Below are positions 32,538-40,297 of a DNA stretch of 64,000 nt, piece after piece (position 1 is the first letter of the stretch; every line of letters starts with the position of its first letter). The notes under the pieces were generated by a model. It had not been told where the DNA came from, made no database searches, and saw nothing but the letters and a program-made list of their open reading frames with translations. The stretch spans positions 186,001 through 250,000 of the forward strand of contig CBDFGQ010000006.1 of the NCBI GenBank assembly GCA_965247295.1. Direction: 5' to 3'. A program made the position numbers and the translations under genes. Origin of the DNA: CBDFGQ01 sp965247295. Lineage in GTDB: Bacteria > Chloroflexota > Dehalococcoidia > Lucifugimonadales > JAGWBF01.

Positions 32538-32626
32538 TGGCGGAGGGGGTGGGATTCGAACCCACGAACCCCAGAAGGGTTAGCGGTTTTCAAGACCGCC
32601 GCCATAGACCACTCGGCCACCCCTCC
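32538..32626 (-). tRNA. tRNA-Ser(UGA)
   Basis: On the minus strand the sequence folds as a class II tRNA: acceptor GGAGGGG/CCCCTCC, a D arm around GGCCGAGTGGTCTATGGC, anticodon arm GCGGTCTTGAAAACCGC with anticodon TGA, a long variable arm (AACCCTTCTGGGGTT), and T arm GTGGG-TTCGAAT-CCCAC. It ends in an encoded CCA (32538-32540). It lies between the two integrases and forms the left boundary of prophage 2. Confidence 0.95.
32584..32597. other. left core of prophage 2 attachment site
   Basis: CGGTTTTCAAGACC, the anticodon arm of tRNA-Ser, recurs exactly at 63790-63803. The distance of 31,206 bases would be the prophage length. Integrase 2 lies directly inside. Confidence 0.6.
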
Positions 32627-32643
32627 CATAGCTAAATTGAGGA

Positions 32644-33831
32644 TTATTCTGATGCCACCATGTGGCTTTGTAAATCTTTTGTAAATCCAGCCTCTACTAA
32701 ACGCTCAAACGTTTCATCCCATTGCATTACAGCTTCCTTTTGGAGTCCAGGAAGGACATGAGAATAAAGGTCTCCGGTAATCCCTATTCCCGAATGCCCT
32801 AGCCGCTCAGACACAACCTTTAGATGCACCCCTGCGGCCAGCATCAGACTCGCATGAGTGTGACGCAGGTCGTGAAACCGGAGACCTCTCATCCCTGCTT
32901 TGCGAGCCGCGAGGCCGAAGGCCCGAGATACCACATCCGGGGTATAGGGACGCCCGTCAGCATGGGCGAATACCAACGTATCTCGCGCGATTGGTTGGGC
33001 CAAAGTTGTCAAATGCGCCCCTTGGACTTCCCGAAGTCTTCTGAGGCAAGCCATGGCTCCCAAGGGTAAATGGATCACTCGGGGCCTACCAGACTTGGGG
33101 GGCGCCATAATCATCTCCCCAGTCTTGAGTTTCACTAGACTGCGATTAACTGACAGGGTTCCCATCTCCATATCCACATCTTGCCATCTTAAGGCCAGCA
33201 GCTCCGAGCGCCTGAGCCCGGTGAGAAGAGCCATAAGGAACAAAGGATAATAGCTGCTGCTCTGGACTACCTCAAGGAACTTCCGTACTCCTTCCCAGTC
33301 CAGAGTCTGCGACTCCCGACGCTGTGGCCTGGGCGGGTCCACAGCCTCGGCTACGTTGCGACCCAGGATACCCATCTTAACACCCCAGCGGAGGACCTGA
33401 AATATGATCCTGTGGCAATGTAGCACCGTCTGAGCTGATAGGCCACGGCGAAGGCAGTCGGACTCGAAGGACTGGATATGCCGGGCCGCGAGCTTCTCAA
33501 GGGCGATGCTCCCCAGGGCAGGGATAATGTATCGATCCAGGTTGCCCCGGTAGCCCTCAAGGGTGCGCTGCCTTACGTGGGTCTCGGCGTAGTCCCTGAG
33601 CCACTGGCCCAGGAAGCTCTCTACTGTTTCCCTGGAGGGCTCTACGTAGGTGCCCGTGTCAAGTTGCCCCAGCAGTTCGGTAAGACGCTTCTGAGCGTCT
33701 CTTTTGGTGCCTCGGATCACCTCGGTCTTGTACCGCTTCTTACCTGAGTCCGGGTCCACTCCGAGATATAGGTAGACTGTCCAGGAGTCCTTGTACTTGG
33801 TAGACCGTTGGCGTATGTGTCCATGGGGCAT
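32644..33831 (-). CDS. int: tyrosine integrase 2
   Basis: A 395-residue integrase of the Gram-positive phage/ICE style. The N-terminal AP2-like arm domain (STKYKDSWTVYLYLGVDPDSGKKRYKTEVIRGTKRDAQKRL) is followed by a SAM-like domain and a catalytic domain with Arg in TGLRRSELLALRW, HDLRHTHASL, His in ERLGHSGIG and Tyr in TGDLYSHV. Its 3' end adjoins tRNA-Ser. Two TTTGTAAATC repeats (32667-32687) lie inside its last codons and recur at the right end of the prophage. Confidence 0.92.
   Translation of the reverse strand: MPHGHIRQRSTKYKDSWTVYLYLGVDPDSGKKRYKTEVIRGTKRDAQKRLTELLGQLDTGTYVEPSRETVESFLGQWLRDYAETHVRQRTLEGYRGNLDRYIIPALGSIALEKLAARHIQSFESDCLRRGLSAQTVLHCHRIIFQVLRWGVKMGILGRNVAEAVDPPRPQRRESQTLDWEGVRKFLEVVQSSSYYPLFLMALLTGLRRSELLALRWQDVDMEMGTLSVNRSLVKLKTGEMIMAPPKSGRPRVIHLPLGAMACLRRLREVQGAHLTTLAQPIARDTLVFAHADGRPYTPDVVSRAFGLAARKAGMRGLRFHDLRHTHASLMLAAGVHLKVVSERLGHSGIGITGDLYSHVLPGLQKEAVMQWDETFERLVEAGFTKDLQSHMVASE
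32667..32687. repeat. paired TTTGTAAATC arm-type repeats, left end
   Basis: Two direct copies, 32667-32676 and 32678-32687, lie within the end of the integrase gene, 70 bases from the core. A matching pair stands at 63665-63674 and 63677-63686, inside the right end. Confidence 0.6.
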
Positions 33832-33850
33832 GGTGGTTCCTCACAGCTCG

Positions 33851-34880
33851 TCAGATTATGGACATCTCTTTCAGACGGGCCATTAGATGTACTTGATCTT
33901 TGTCCCCTTTAACCCGGTTACAGTGGCTACACAATAGCTGAAGGTTGTCCGGGTGGTTCGTGCCTCCCCGCGAGCGGGGGATTACGTGGTCAACCTCGAA
34001 TAGCTTGAACGGAAACTCAGTCTTACAGCCACCGCACCGCCCCTCTTGTTGGCCGAACAGGATGTGTTTGTTCTGACGGTAAGGGACCGGAACGTCAACG
34101 TCGATCCGACGAGGGATGTCTGTGCGATGCGTGACGTAGCCGTGGTGGAACAGGCTACCCATGGTCTGCTGGAGCCGCATGTTGACCAGCTCAACGGCTT
34201 TTGGCGACAGGTCAATGCCGACCCACTGGCGGCCCAGATTCTCGGCAGCGACGCACGCCGTGGCGCACCCACAGAACGGGTCCAGTACCAAGTCACCCTC
34301 GTTGGAGGACGCGGAGATGATCCGCTCCAAGAGAGCCAGGGGTTTTTGGGTCGGATAGCCGATGGTGGTATCAGCCCGAGTCTGACCAATTGGTCCTATG
34401 TCGTCCCAAACGTCTTGAAGTTTCTCGCCTTGAGATTCATCCAGGTATTGCTTGAGGCGCGGGTATCCATTCCCCGAGTATTCCAGTCGTCCTTGATCGT
34501 GAAGCTCTTGCATACGCTCTTGGGTCCACTTCCAAACCCTTAAATGACCGTTCCACTCATAGGTCAAGTTAGGACGGTCGGGGTTTGGATTCAGAACGTT
34601 TTGTGATTGGTAACGCCTGCCGGTACCTTCTTCCACCTTGCGGAAATACCTCTCTACGTATTGTTCACTCAAGGGACGATATTGCTGATTCCAGGTAGCA
34701 CGATTAGACATGCTGTATCGCAGTAGGATGTCGTGAACCTTGCCAAAATTTTGCCCAACATTACCGTGTGATGAATAACGCCTCCAAGTGATTTCGTTCC
34801 TGAACTGCCCCGCTCCAAAGACCGAGTCCATCAGCAGCTTCAGATAGTGGCTGGCCGTCGGGTCGCAGTGGAGGTATCAA
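33851..34880 (-). pseudogene. 5'-truncated DNA methylase fused to HNH nuclease domain
   Basis: The frame reads from the IS edge as YLHCDPTASHYLKLLMD, the middle of a type II/III-like beta-class DNA methylase. It continues through QNVLNPN, IGYPTQKPLALLERII and DPFCGCATACVAAENLGRQWVGID (motif I). A C-terminal HNH domain follows: RCGGCKTEF, VDHVIPRSRGGTNHPDNLQLLCSHCNRVKGD. The N-terminal catalytic part (DPPY-type motif) is missing because an IS3-family element replaces it; an in-frame TGA lies at the junction. The methylase-HNH fusion is unusual. The remaining ATG at 34831 would give 326 residues. Confidence 0.8.
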
Positions 34881-34893
34881 GTGGACCCCATCA

Positions 34894-35829
34894 TCAGGAC
34901 AGCGGTGAGGCTAAAATAAGAGAGTCTACCGCTGGGGTGTCTCGTAAACCTTCATCCGATTGTAAGGCTTGTGGATGTTCCAGTAAACACCTTTGTGGGC
35001 TCACTGCATGGAACACCTGACCCGGTGACCGATAGCCCAGGGCTTGATGGGGCCGCTCTTGGTTGTAGAAGGCCAGATAAGCCCCAATCCCCTTTCTGGC
35101 CTCAGTCCCATTTTGGTATGCCTTCAGGTACACCTCCTCGTACTTGATGCTGCGCCACAGCCGTTCCACGAAGACGTTGTCCATGCACCGGCCCCTGGCG
35201 TCCATGCTCACTTGAACGCCTTGCGCCAGCAGCATGCTGGTGAAGGCCTCGCTGGTGAACTGGCTGCCCTGGTCGGTGTTGAAGATCTGTGGCCGACCCT
35301 TGCTCAAGGCCTCTTCCAGAGCCGCAACACAGAAGTCTACCTCCAGGGTGTTGGACAGCCGCCAGGCCAGCACGTAGCGGCTGTGCCAGTCCATGATGGC
35401 CACCAAGTAGAGGAAACCCCGAGCCATGGGTATGTAGGTGATGTCGGTGGCCCACACCTGGTTGACCCGGTTGATCTCCAGCCCCCTGAGCAAGTACGGA
35501 TAGACCTTATGCCCTGGGTTTGGCTTGCTGGTGTTGGGACGCCGGTAGATGGCCTCCAGGCCTATCAGCTGCATCAGCCGGCGGACCCGCTTGCGGTTGA
35601 CCTGGTGTCCGTGATTTCTGAGCCAGGCAGTCATCCTTCTGGAGCCGTAGAAAGGTGTCTTCAGGTACTGTTGGTCTATGAAGGCCATCAACTCCAAGTC
35701 CTCGGCGCCGGCCTCGGTTGGCAGGTAGTACAACGAGGAGCGGCTGATACCCAGCAAGGCGCACTGGCGCACCAGAGACAGCTTCGGTTCTTCTCGGTCA
35801 ATCATGGCCCGGCGTTGGGACCGGCTCAC
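34894..35829 (-). CDS. IS3-family transposase, OrfB (DDE integrase)
   Basis: A 311-residue protein. An HTH_21-like start (EEPKLSLVRQCALLGISRSSLYY) precedes the rve integrase core with Asp in VWATDITYIP, Asp in FNTDQGSQFTS and Glu in NVFVERLWRSIKYEEVY, the DDE triad. The frame is complete and begins in a four-base overlap (ATGA) with OrfA, so it could be translated by coupling or by frameshift as OrfAB. Confidence 0.92.
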   Translation of the reverse strand: MSRSQRRAMIDREEPKLSLVRQCALLGISRSSLYYLPTEAGAEDLELMAFIDQQYLKTPFYGSRRMTAWLRNHGHQVNRKRVRRLMQLIGLEAIYRRPNTSKPNPGHKVYPYLLRGLEINRVNQVWATDITYIPMARGFLYLVAIMDWHSRYVLAWRLSNTLEVDFCVAALEEALSKGRPQIFNTDQGSQFTSEAFTSMLLAQGVQVSMDARGRCMDNVFVERLWRSIKYEEVYLKAYQNGTEARKGIGAYLAFYNQERPHQALGYRSPGQVFHAVSPQRCLLEHPQALQSDEGLRDTPAVDSLILASPLS

Positions 35830-36110
35830 AACCCGAAGCTCCGTGACAAAAAATCCCGTTCCACCTTGAGCTGCCCAATCTGTTGGTAGAGCTGGGCAGT
35901 GAGGACCTCTTGGTCCTTCTCCTGGCGTCCACCACCATTTTCAAAGAGGTGCGGCGCCCCCTGAGTCAAGGCCTTCTTCCAGGCATGGATCTGGCTCGGG
36001 TGGACTTCAAACCGGCTGGCCAGCTCTGCAATCGTGTGCTCCCCCTGGAGCGCGGCCAAAGCCACTTTGGCCTTGAAGACTGGGCTGTGCTTCTTACGTG
36101 TTTGCTTCAT
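35826..36110 (-). CDS. IS3-family transposase, OrfA
   Basis: A 94-residue protein with the HTH of IS3 OrfA (FKAKVALAALQGEHTIAELASRFEVHPSQIHAWKKAL) followed by a leucine-zipper-like helix (EVLTAQLYQQIGQLKVERDFLSRSF). It recognises the element ends. It precedes OrfB on the same strand. Confidence 0.9.
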   Translation of the reverse strand: MKQTRKKHSPVFKAKVALAALQGEHTIAELASRFEVHPSQIHAWKKALTQGAPHLFENGGGRQEKDQEVLTAQLYQQIGQLKVERDFLSRSFGL

Positions 36111-36216
36111 GTCCTGCTCCTTGTTTCCGTCCTATTTTAGGAGCGGGACTCTCTCTTAGCCACCTGTCCGAATTTTGGGGTCCACCTCACTGCACTCTAT
36201 TCGGTACAGTGGGCTG

Positions 36217-36603
36217 ATGGGTAAGAACCTTAGCGAGTATCATCACATCAGCTTCTTTGTAGCGCGTATGAAAAGCATGGAAGATATCGTGGAGGCGCTG
36301 GAGCCCATTCCTAATGCGAAAGATTACCTCTATCGCATCAAGCGGAGGAAGCGCTCGCCGGTCATTGTACATCTTAGTGATGCCTATAGCTACGGGGAAG
36401 CGGATTATGATGCACGGTCCACACAGATCAAGAAAGGTGCTTTTATCCTCATCGCGCTCCCACATGGTGACTACGATGAAGACCTTGTTACGAGGGCAAC
36501 CAAGGATGGCATCGGGGTGGGCAAGATAGCTGACCTGATGAGAGCCCTCAACCACGAAGATGTGACGGAGCCAAGAAAGCTAGGCGTGGAGAGGTCGGCG
36601 TAA
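36217..36603 (+). CDS. hypothetical protein
   Basis: A 128-residue protein from the ATG at 36217, just outside the IS. It contains SEYHHISFFVARMKSMEDIVEALEPI and RKRSPVIVHLSDAYSYGEADYDARS, then IKKGAFILIALPHGDYDED. It looks like a compact alpha/beta protein of unknown family. Sequence upstream of it may have been lost with the IS-linked deletion, so the start is uncertain. Confidence 0.5.
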   Translation: MGKNLSEYHHISFFVARMKSMEDIVEALEPIPNAKDYLYRIKRRKRSPVIVHLSDAYSYGEADYDARSTQIKKGAFILIALPHGDYDEDLVTRATKDGIGVGKIADLMRALNHEDVTEPRKLGVERSA

Positions 36604-36607
36604 CGAA

Positions 36608-36903
36608 TCAGGCTCCCTCCTTGTCCCTACCGTCGTTACCAGACCCCTTAACCCGTGACTCGCTGTAGCGCCCCTCCCGCTGCCAGGTGTCCACGGCTTC
36701 TTTCGAGTACCTCCTGCCCTTGGGCGGCTCCCTCAGCATCAGGCTCCTTAAGGCTATCTTGATGGCTTTAGCGTACCTGGGGTAGGACTGGCCCCGCCGC
36801 CAAACGGCCACAGTCTCCCGGTATGTGCCCAGCTCTTCGGCAATGGCCGCATCGGTCCACTTCTGACCTCTTAGCTGGTCCAGCAACTCTTGAATGTCGT
36901 TCA
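36608..36903 (-). CDS. small helix-turn-helix regulator
   Basis: Taken from the ATG at 36901-36903, this is a 98-residue basic protein. The HTH (RGQKWTDAAIAEELGTYRETVAVWRRG) matches the regulator at 3541-3780, and GRRYSKEAVDTWQREGRYSE also has a counterpart there. It is divergent to hicA with a palindrome between them (36913-36931). The longer open frame further upstream is not needed. Confidence 0.72.
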
Positions 36904-36912
36904 TGCTTCTAT

Positions 36913-36931
36913 CGCATAGTGTAATACTATG
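36913..36931. promoter_or_regulatory. palindromic operator-like site
   Basis: GCATAGT (36913-36919), five bases, then ACTATGC (36925-36931): a 19-base inverted repeat of the same overall length as the site at 3846-3864, placed 9 bases before the HTH start. Confidence 0.5.
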
Positions 36932-36962
36932 CCTGTAAAGGCTATTCAATGCCTCACACCGC

Positions 36963-36991
36963 TTGACATAGTGCCCGCTATAGCGTACAAT
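36963..36991 (+). promoter_or_regulatory. sigma70-type promoter for hicA
   Basis: TTGACA at 36963-36968, a 17-base spacer and TACAAT at 36986-36991. The hicA ATG is at 36998, exactly where transcription should begin, again suggesting a leaderless message. Confidence 0.7.
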
Positions 36992-36997
36992 GAGGGC

Positions 36998-37252
36998 ATG
37001 TTGAGGAGACGGCATCAGCGGACGTTAGAGCGGATACGGGCAATGCCGACGCCGGCGGATATCCGGTGGGATGAGATTGCGGCTCTCATGGCAGCGCTAG
37101 GGGTTGAGATTGTGGAGCGTAGAGGATCGCGTGTACTGTTCCGCAAAGGCGACACGTCTATCGTAGTGCATCGGCCCCACCCACAACCGGAAGCGCCGAG
37201 AGGCTCTGTTCGCAGGATCGCCGAATTCATCGAGACTATCAGGGGGGATTAG
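36998..37252 (+). CDS. hicA: HicA-family toxin (GSR subfamily)
   Basis: An 84-residue protein. RKTL-like RRRHQRTLERIRAMPTPADIRWDEIAALMAALGVEI and GSRVLFRKG, then VVHRPHPQPEAPRGSVRRIAEFIE are typical of the HicA subfamily in which the active-site His lies in HRPHP rather than GSH. Its start at 36998 is set by the promoter spacing; an upstream start at 36929 would overlap the promoter. It precedes its HicB partner by two bases. Confidence 0.85.
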   Translation: MLRRRHQRTLERIRAMPTPADIRWDEIAALMAALGVEIVERRGSRVLFRKGDTSIVVHRPHPQPEAPRGSVRRIAEFIETIRGD

Positions 37253-37254
37253 AC

Positions 37255-37488
37255 ATGCTGGAGTATAAAGGCTATGTGGCGGGCATCGAGTACGACGACT
37301 CAGTAGACGAGTTGTGTGCATCGGTGATCAACAGCGGCTCCTACTCCGTGGCCAACGCCTACGCGAGGGACGTTGACGGTCTGAAGCGGGAGTTTGCGCT
37401 GTCTATCGACATATATCTTGAATCGTGTGCGGAGCAGGGCATCCAACCTGTTGCCCCGACGCCGGTTTCTGCTGCGGTCGAGGGATAG
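37255..37488 (+). CDS. hicB: HicB-family antitoxin, short form
   Basis: A 77-residue protein. MLEYKGYVAGIEYDDSVDELCASV and DVDGLKREFALSIDIYLESCAEQGIQP match short HicB proteins. Unlike the prophage 1 HicB it lacks a C-terminal ribbon-helix-helix domain in this length, so autoregulation may be weak or depend on another protein such as the neighbouring HTH. Confidence 0.82.
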   Translation: MLEYKGYVAGIEYDDSVDELCASVINSGSYSVANAYARDVDGLKREFALSIDIYLESCAEQGIQPVAPTPVSAAVEG

Positions 37489-37491
37489 GGC

Positions 37492-37818
37492 ATGACCGAG
37501 ACCTTTACGCGGTGGAAGCTGGAAGACTACATTAAAGCCCCGGACAATATTCGCGGGCTGCTGGAAGCTGCCGCAGACGAGGACCCAGGCGATGGGACTG
37601 TCATTCGCGCGGTACTGAACGCCATAGCGCGTGCTCAGAACATGAGCACAATTGCCCGCAACGCCGGGCTCAACCGAGGCAATCTCTATGAAGCGCTGTC
37701 CGAGGACGGCAACCCATCCCTGGCTACGACAGCGAAGATAGCCCGTGCTCTGGGCCTACGGCTGCGCCTTGAGCCCGTCCAGAAGATAGCAGAGCGCACC
37801 ACAGGCCCCGCGGCCTAA
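37492..37818 (+). CDS. HigA-type addiction-module antidote
   Basis: A 108-residue protein of the putative addiction module antidote family: WKLEDYIKAPDNIRGLLEAAADEDPGDGTVIRAVLNAIARAQ followed by an HTH (MSTIARNAGLNRGNLYEALSEDGNPSLATTAKIARALGLRLRLEPV). Its usual partner is a HigB/RelE-type toxin upstream. None is adjacent here; HicAB takes that place. The only HigB-type toxin in the window is at 42562-42870, which has its own fused antitoxin. Confidence 0.8.
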   Translation: MTETFTRWKLEDYIKAPDNIRGLLEAAADEDPGDGTVIRAVLNAIARAQNMSTIARNAGLNRGNLYEALSEDGNPSLATTAKIARALGLRLRLEPVQKIAERTTGPAA

Positions 37819-37920
37819 GAGCGGACCGACCCTATTCCCCTGCATCTCCTGAGCGCCATTCACCCAAAGCTTACATCGGATGAGGTGCGGGCCTTTTGGT
37901 AGAACATGTGATTTGGTAGA

Positions 37921-38112
37921 ATGAGAGCTGTGGAAGCGAAGACCGCTGAGCAGCACCAATACACACTTGAGCAGCTATCCCAGCGCATCGACGATATGAG
38001 AACACGCCGAGTCTGGGGCCGGTTCATCGTGCATTTCCAAGATGGCATGATCGTTCGCCTGACGCGAGAAGAGAACGAACGTGCGGGGGATGATATAATA
38101 CCTATAAAATAG
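37921..38112 (+). CDS. small phage protein, copy of 4434-4640
   Basis: A 63-residue protein nearly identical to the one at 4434-4640 apart from the last residues (DDIIPIK instead of DDTTVVPIREAD). The shared DNA begins about 75 bases upstream. The promoter for the terminase leader (TGATATAAT, 38091-38099) is embedded in its last codons. Confidence 0.62.
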   Translation: MRAVEAKTAEQHQYTLEQLSQRIDDMRTRRVWGRFIVHFQDGMIVRLTREENERAGDDIIPIK

Positions 38113-38177
38113 CTAGGCTGGACTAGGAACGACCAGACAGCCGCCTTGACGTGCCACGGCACTCAGGCGGCTTTTTT
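38091..38177 (+). terminator. conserved leader with extended -10 and intrinsic terminator
   Basis: TGATATAAT (38091-38099), the conserved AGCTAGGCTGG stretch, and a hairpin of AGCCGCCT (38139-38146) with AGGCGGCT (38165-38172) plus six T. It is the second copy of the leader found at 5306-5389. Confidence 0.7.
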
Positions 38178-38213
38178 GTTAGGGAAGACCTCCTATAGCG
38201 CGAGTCAGTAGAA

Positions 38214-38974
38214 ATGACCGAATGGGACATACAACCGGGGGAGACGGCGAAGGCGTTTCACGCCTTCAGCCACTACCGGGATATGCCGCCCGCCGCCCGG
38301 TCCATCGACGCTGCCCACACCGAGCACGTGGCCCGATGCGGAAAGGGACATAACAGGGGCAAAACAAGGGCAAAGAACTGGCACAAATGGAGTAGTGTTC
38401 ATTGCTGGGTCGACCGTGCTGCTGCCCACGACGCCGACCTTAGTCGTAAACGTAGGGACCGGCGAGCCAAGGAGCTAGAGGAGGCCCAGGACCGGGCGGC
38501 CAAGATAGCTCGTAGCGCGTTGGATCGCCTAGCAGGCTGCGGAAAAAGGGCAAGGCGTACAGACGTGGTGGGTGGAGCGTCAAGTAGTCCAACGATATCC
38601 GTCATATCATAGTTTGTTTAGAGCTATTGGTGCAGGAAGCGCAATGTGGCGTCGCTTATCGTCGACCCGCTTTGAGTCCTGAGTAGACCTCAGAGTTTTT
38701 CAGCAGCCTGCTAGAGGAACGCCTCAAGGCCATCGACGTTGAACAGATTCCCGCCGCTGTTCTGGACAGGTGGCTGAAGACGCTGACCGATGTGGAGCTT
38801 AAAGCTCTGGGGCACCAGGACAAGGTGGCCCTAGAGCACAGTGGGAAGGACGGCGGGCCGATACAGACGGACATGAAGGTGATACTGGATGCTCTCAACG
38901 ACCCTGAAGCAAGAGACGCGCTTGACGCTCTTAGTAGGCGCCTGGAGAGCCAGCCCAGCGGCGACGGCAGCTAG
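38214..38974 (+). pseudogene. terS: terminase small subunit gene interrupted by a MITE
   Basis: The first 107 codons match terS of prophage 1. At ALDRL the frame runs into a 178-base inserted element and stops at 38612. After the element, flanked by CTAG on both sides, the gene resumes as EERLKAIDVEQIPAAVLDRWLK and ends PSGDGS as in prophage 1. Removing the element and one CTAG restores a continuous reading frame. As it stands, the small terminase is truncated. Confidence 0.88.
38533..38710. mobile_element. 178-bp MITE with CTAG target duplication
   Basis: The ends CAGGCTGCGGAAAAA (38533-38547) and TTTTTCAGCAGCCTG (38696-38710) are inverted repeats with one mismatch. CTAG flanks both sides (38529-38532 and 38711-38714). 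It encodes no transposase and must be mobilised in trans. Comparison with prophage 1 proves the insertion. Confidence 0.88.
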
Positions 38975-40283
38975 GTGGTCTAAGGGCAGTTGGGTGAGGA
39001 CTCCCCACCTGGACCTGATCTCCCGCAAGGTGTCGTCCCTGGCTGAGAAGCCCCTGCGCCTCATCGTCTCCCTTCCTCCACGGCACGGGAAGTCGGAGCT
39101 TCTGTCCCACTGGACGCCGGTGTGGTTTCTTGCCAACTGGTCCCACAAGAGGGTCGGGCTGGCCAGCTACGCCGCCGAGCCCGCCGAGCAGTGGGGACGC
39201 CTGGCCAGGGACTCAGTGGTGGAGAACGAGAGCGGGCTAGGCATCCGGGTCAGGGATGATCTGAGCAAGGTTGCCCTATGGCAGTTGACCACAGGCGGGG
39301 GGATGATGACTGTGGGTGTGGGAGGCCCCTTCACGGGGTACGGCTTCGACCTGCTGATCATCGACGACCCGGTTAAGAACCGCGAGGAGGCCAACAGCCC
39401 AACCCAACGGCAACACCTGTGGGACTGGTGGCAATCCACAGCTCGCACCAGGCTTGAGCCGGGGGGTTCGATCATCGTGGTAACTACCAGGTGGCATGAG
39501 GACGACCTGGCGGGCCGGCTGCTGGGAGACGAGTACACGGAGGAGCAGGCGGCGGGAGACCAGTGGGAGCACATACGGCTGCCTGCGCTGGCCGAGCCCG
39601 GTGACCCCCTGGGGCGAGAGGATGACGCGCCGCTGTGGCCTGAGCGGTACGACGCCTCTGCTCTCGCTGCGCTTCGGGTCAGCGTAGGTCCCCAGGAGTG
39701 GCCGACGCTTTTCCAGCAGAGACCTTCCCATGAAGGCGGGAGCATCTTCAAGGATCACTGGTGGGCGCTGGGGGATGTGCCGGAGCCAGGGTATGGGCCT
39801 GTCTTCCAGTTCTGGGACACCGCCTTCAAGACTGGTGAGCAGAACGACTACTCTGTGTGCTGCACCATGACGACCACTCCCAACGGCTACGTGGTGCTGG
39901 ACGTGTGGCGAAACCGTGTCGAGTACCCTGACCTGCTACGGGCCATGCAAAGCCTGGCCGAAAGGTACCCGAAGGTCTCTACGATCTTTGTAGAGGACGC
40001 GGCCAGCGGGCAGTCTGTGGTGCAGAGCCTCCGGCGGGAGACCAGGCTGCCAGTGCTGCCGGTCAAACCCGTCGGAGACAAGGTGCTGCGAGCCAACAAG
40101 GTGACGGGCACGGTGGAGGCTCACAAGGTCACCCTTCCCCAGACGGCCCCGTGGCTTCAGGCTTTCCGCGAGGAGCTGGCGGCCTTTCCCAACGGAGTCC
40201 ACGACGACCAGGTGGACTCCTTCGTCGGCTGCCTTACCCAGTTGATGCAGCGGCCCGGAGGCATAGGCGGCATTTATCTATAG
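38889..40283 (+). CDS. terL: terminase large subunit
   Basis: A 464-residue homologue of 5919-7328, about 90% identical. Walker A PPRHGKSE, Walker B LLIIDDP and the nuclease acidic motifs FWDTAFKTG, VEDAASGQ and HDDQVDSF are intact. It overlaps the end of the disrupted terS as in prophage 1, with the same alternative GTG start after GTTGG. It could still be expressed if translation restarts. Confidence 0.92.
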   Translation: MLSTTLKQETRLTLLVGAWRASPAATAARWSKGSWVRTPHLDLISRKVSSLAEKPLRLIVSLPPRHGKSELLSHWTPVWFLANWSHKRVGLASYAAEPAEQWGRLARDSVVENESGLGIRVRDDLSKVALWQLTTGGGMMTVGVGGPFTGYGFDLLIIDDPVKNREEANSPTQRQHLWDWWQSTARTRLEPGGSIIVVTTRWHEDDLAGRLLGDEYTEEQAAGDQWEHIRLPALAEPGDPLGREDDAPLWPERYDASALAALRVSVGPQEWPTLFQQRPSHEGGSIFKDHWWALGDVPEPGYGPVFQFWDTAFKTGEQNDYSVCCTMTTTPNGYVVLDVWRNRVEYPDLLRAMQSLAERYPKVSTIFVEDAASGQSVVQSLRRETRLPVLPVKPVGDKVLRANKVTGTVEAHKVTLPQTAPWLQAFREELAAFPNGVHDDQVDSFVGCLTQLMQRPGGIGGIYL

Positions 40284-40297
40284 CCGGAGGAGAAACG

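Larger units (their letters stand above)
34881..36185 (-). mobile_element. IS3-family insertion sequence (1305 bp)
   Basis: The element carries two overlapping transposase frames and has terminal inverted repeats: GTGGACCCCA at 34881-34890 and TGGGGTCCAC at 36176-36185, extended by an inner GGACA/TGTCC. No target duplication is visible (flanks TCAA and CTCA), so one flank was probably deleted after insertion. It interrupts the methylase-HNH gene. Confidence 0.88.

Noticed and set aside
36929..36997. Upstream start for the second hicA
   Set aside because: It would place coding sequence across the -35 and -10 boxes; HicA homology begins at 36998.
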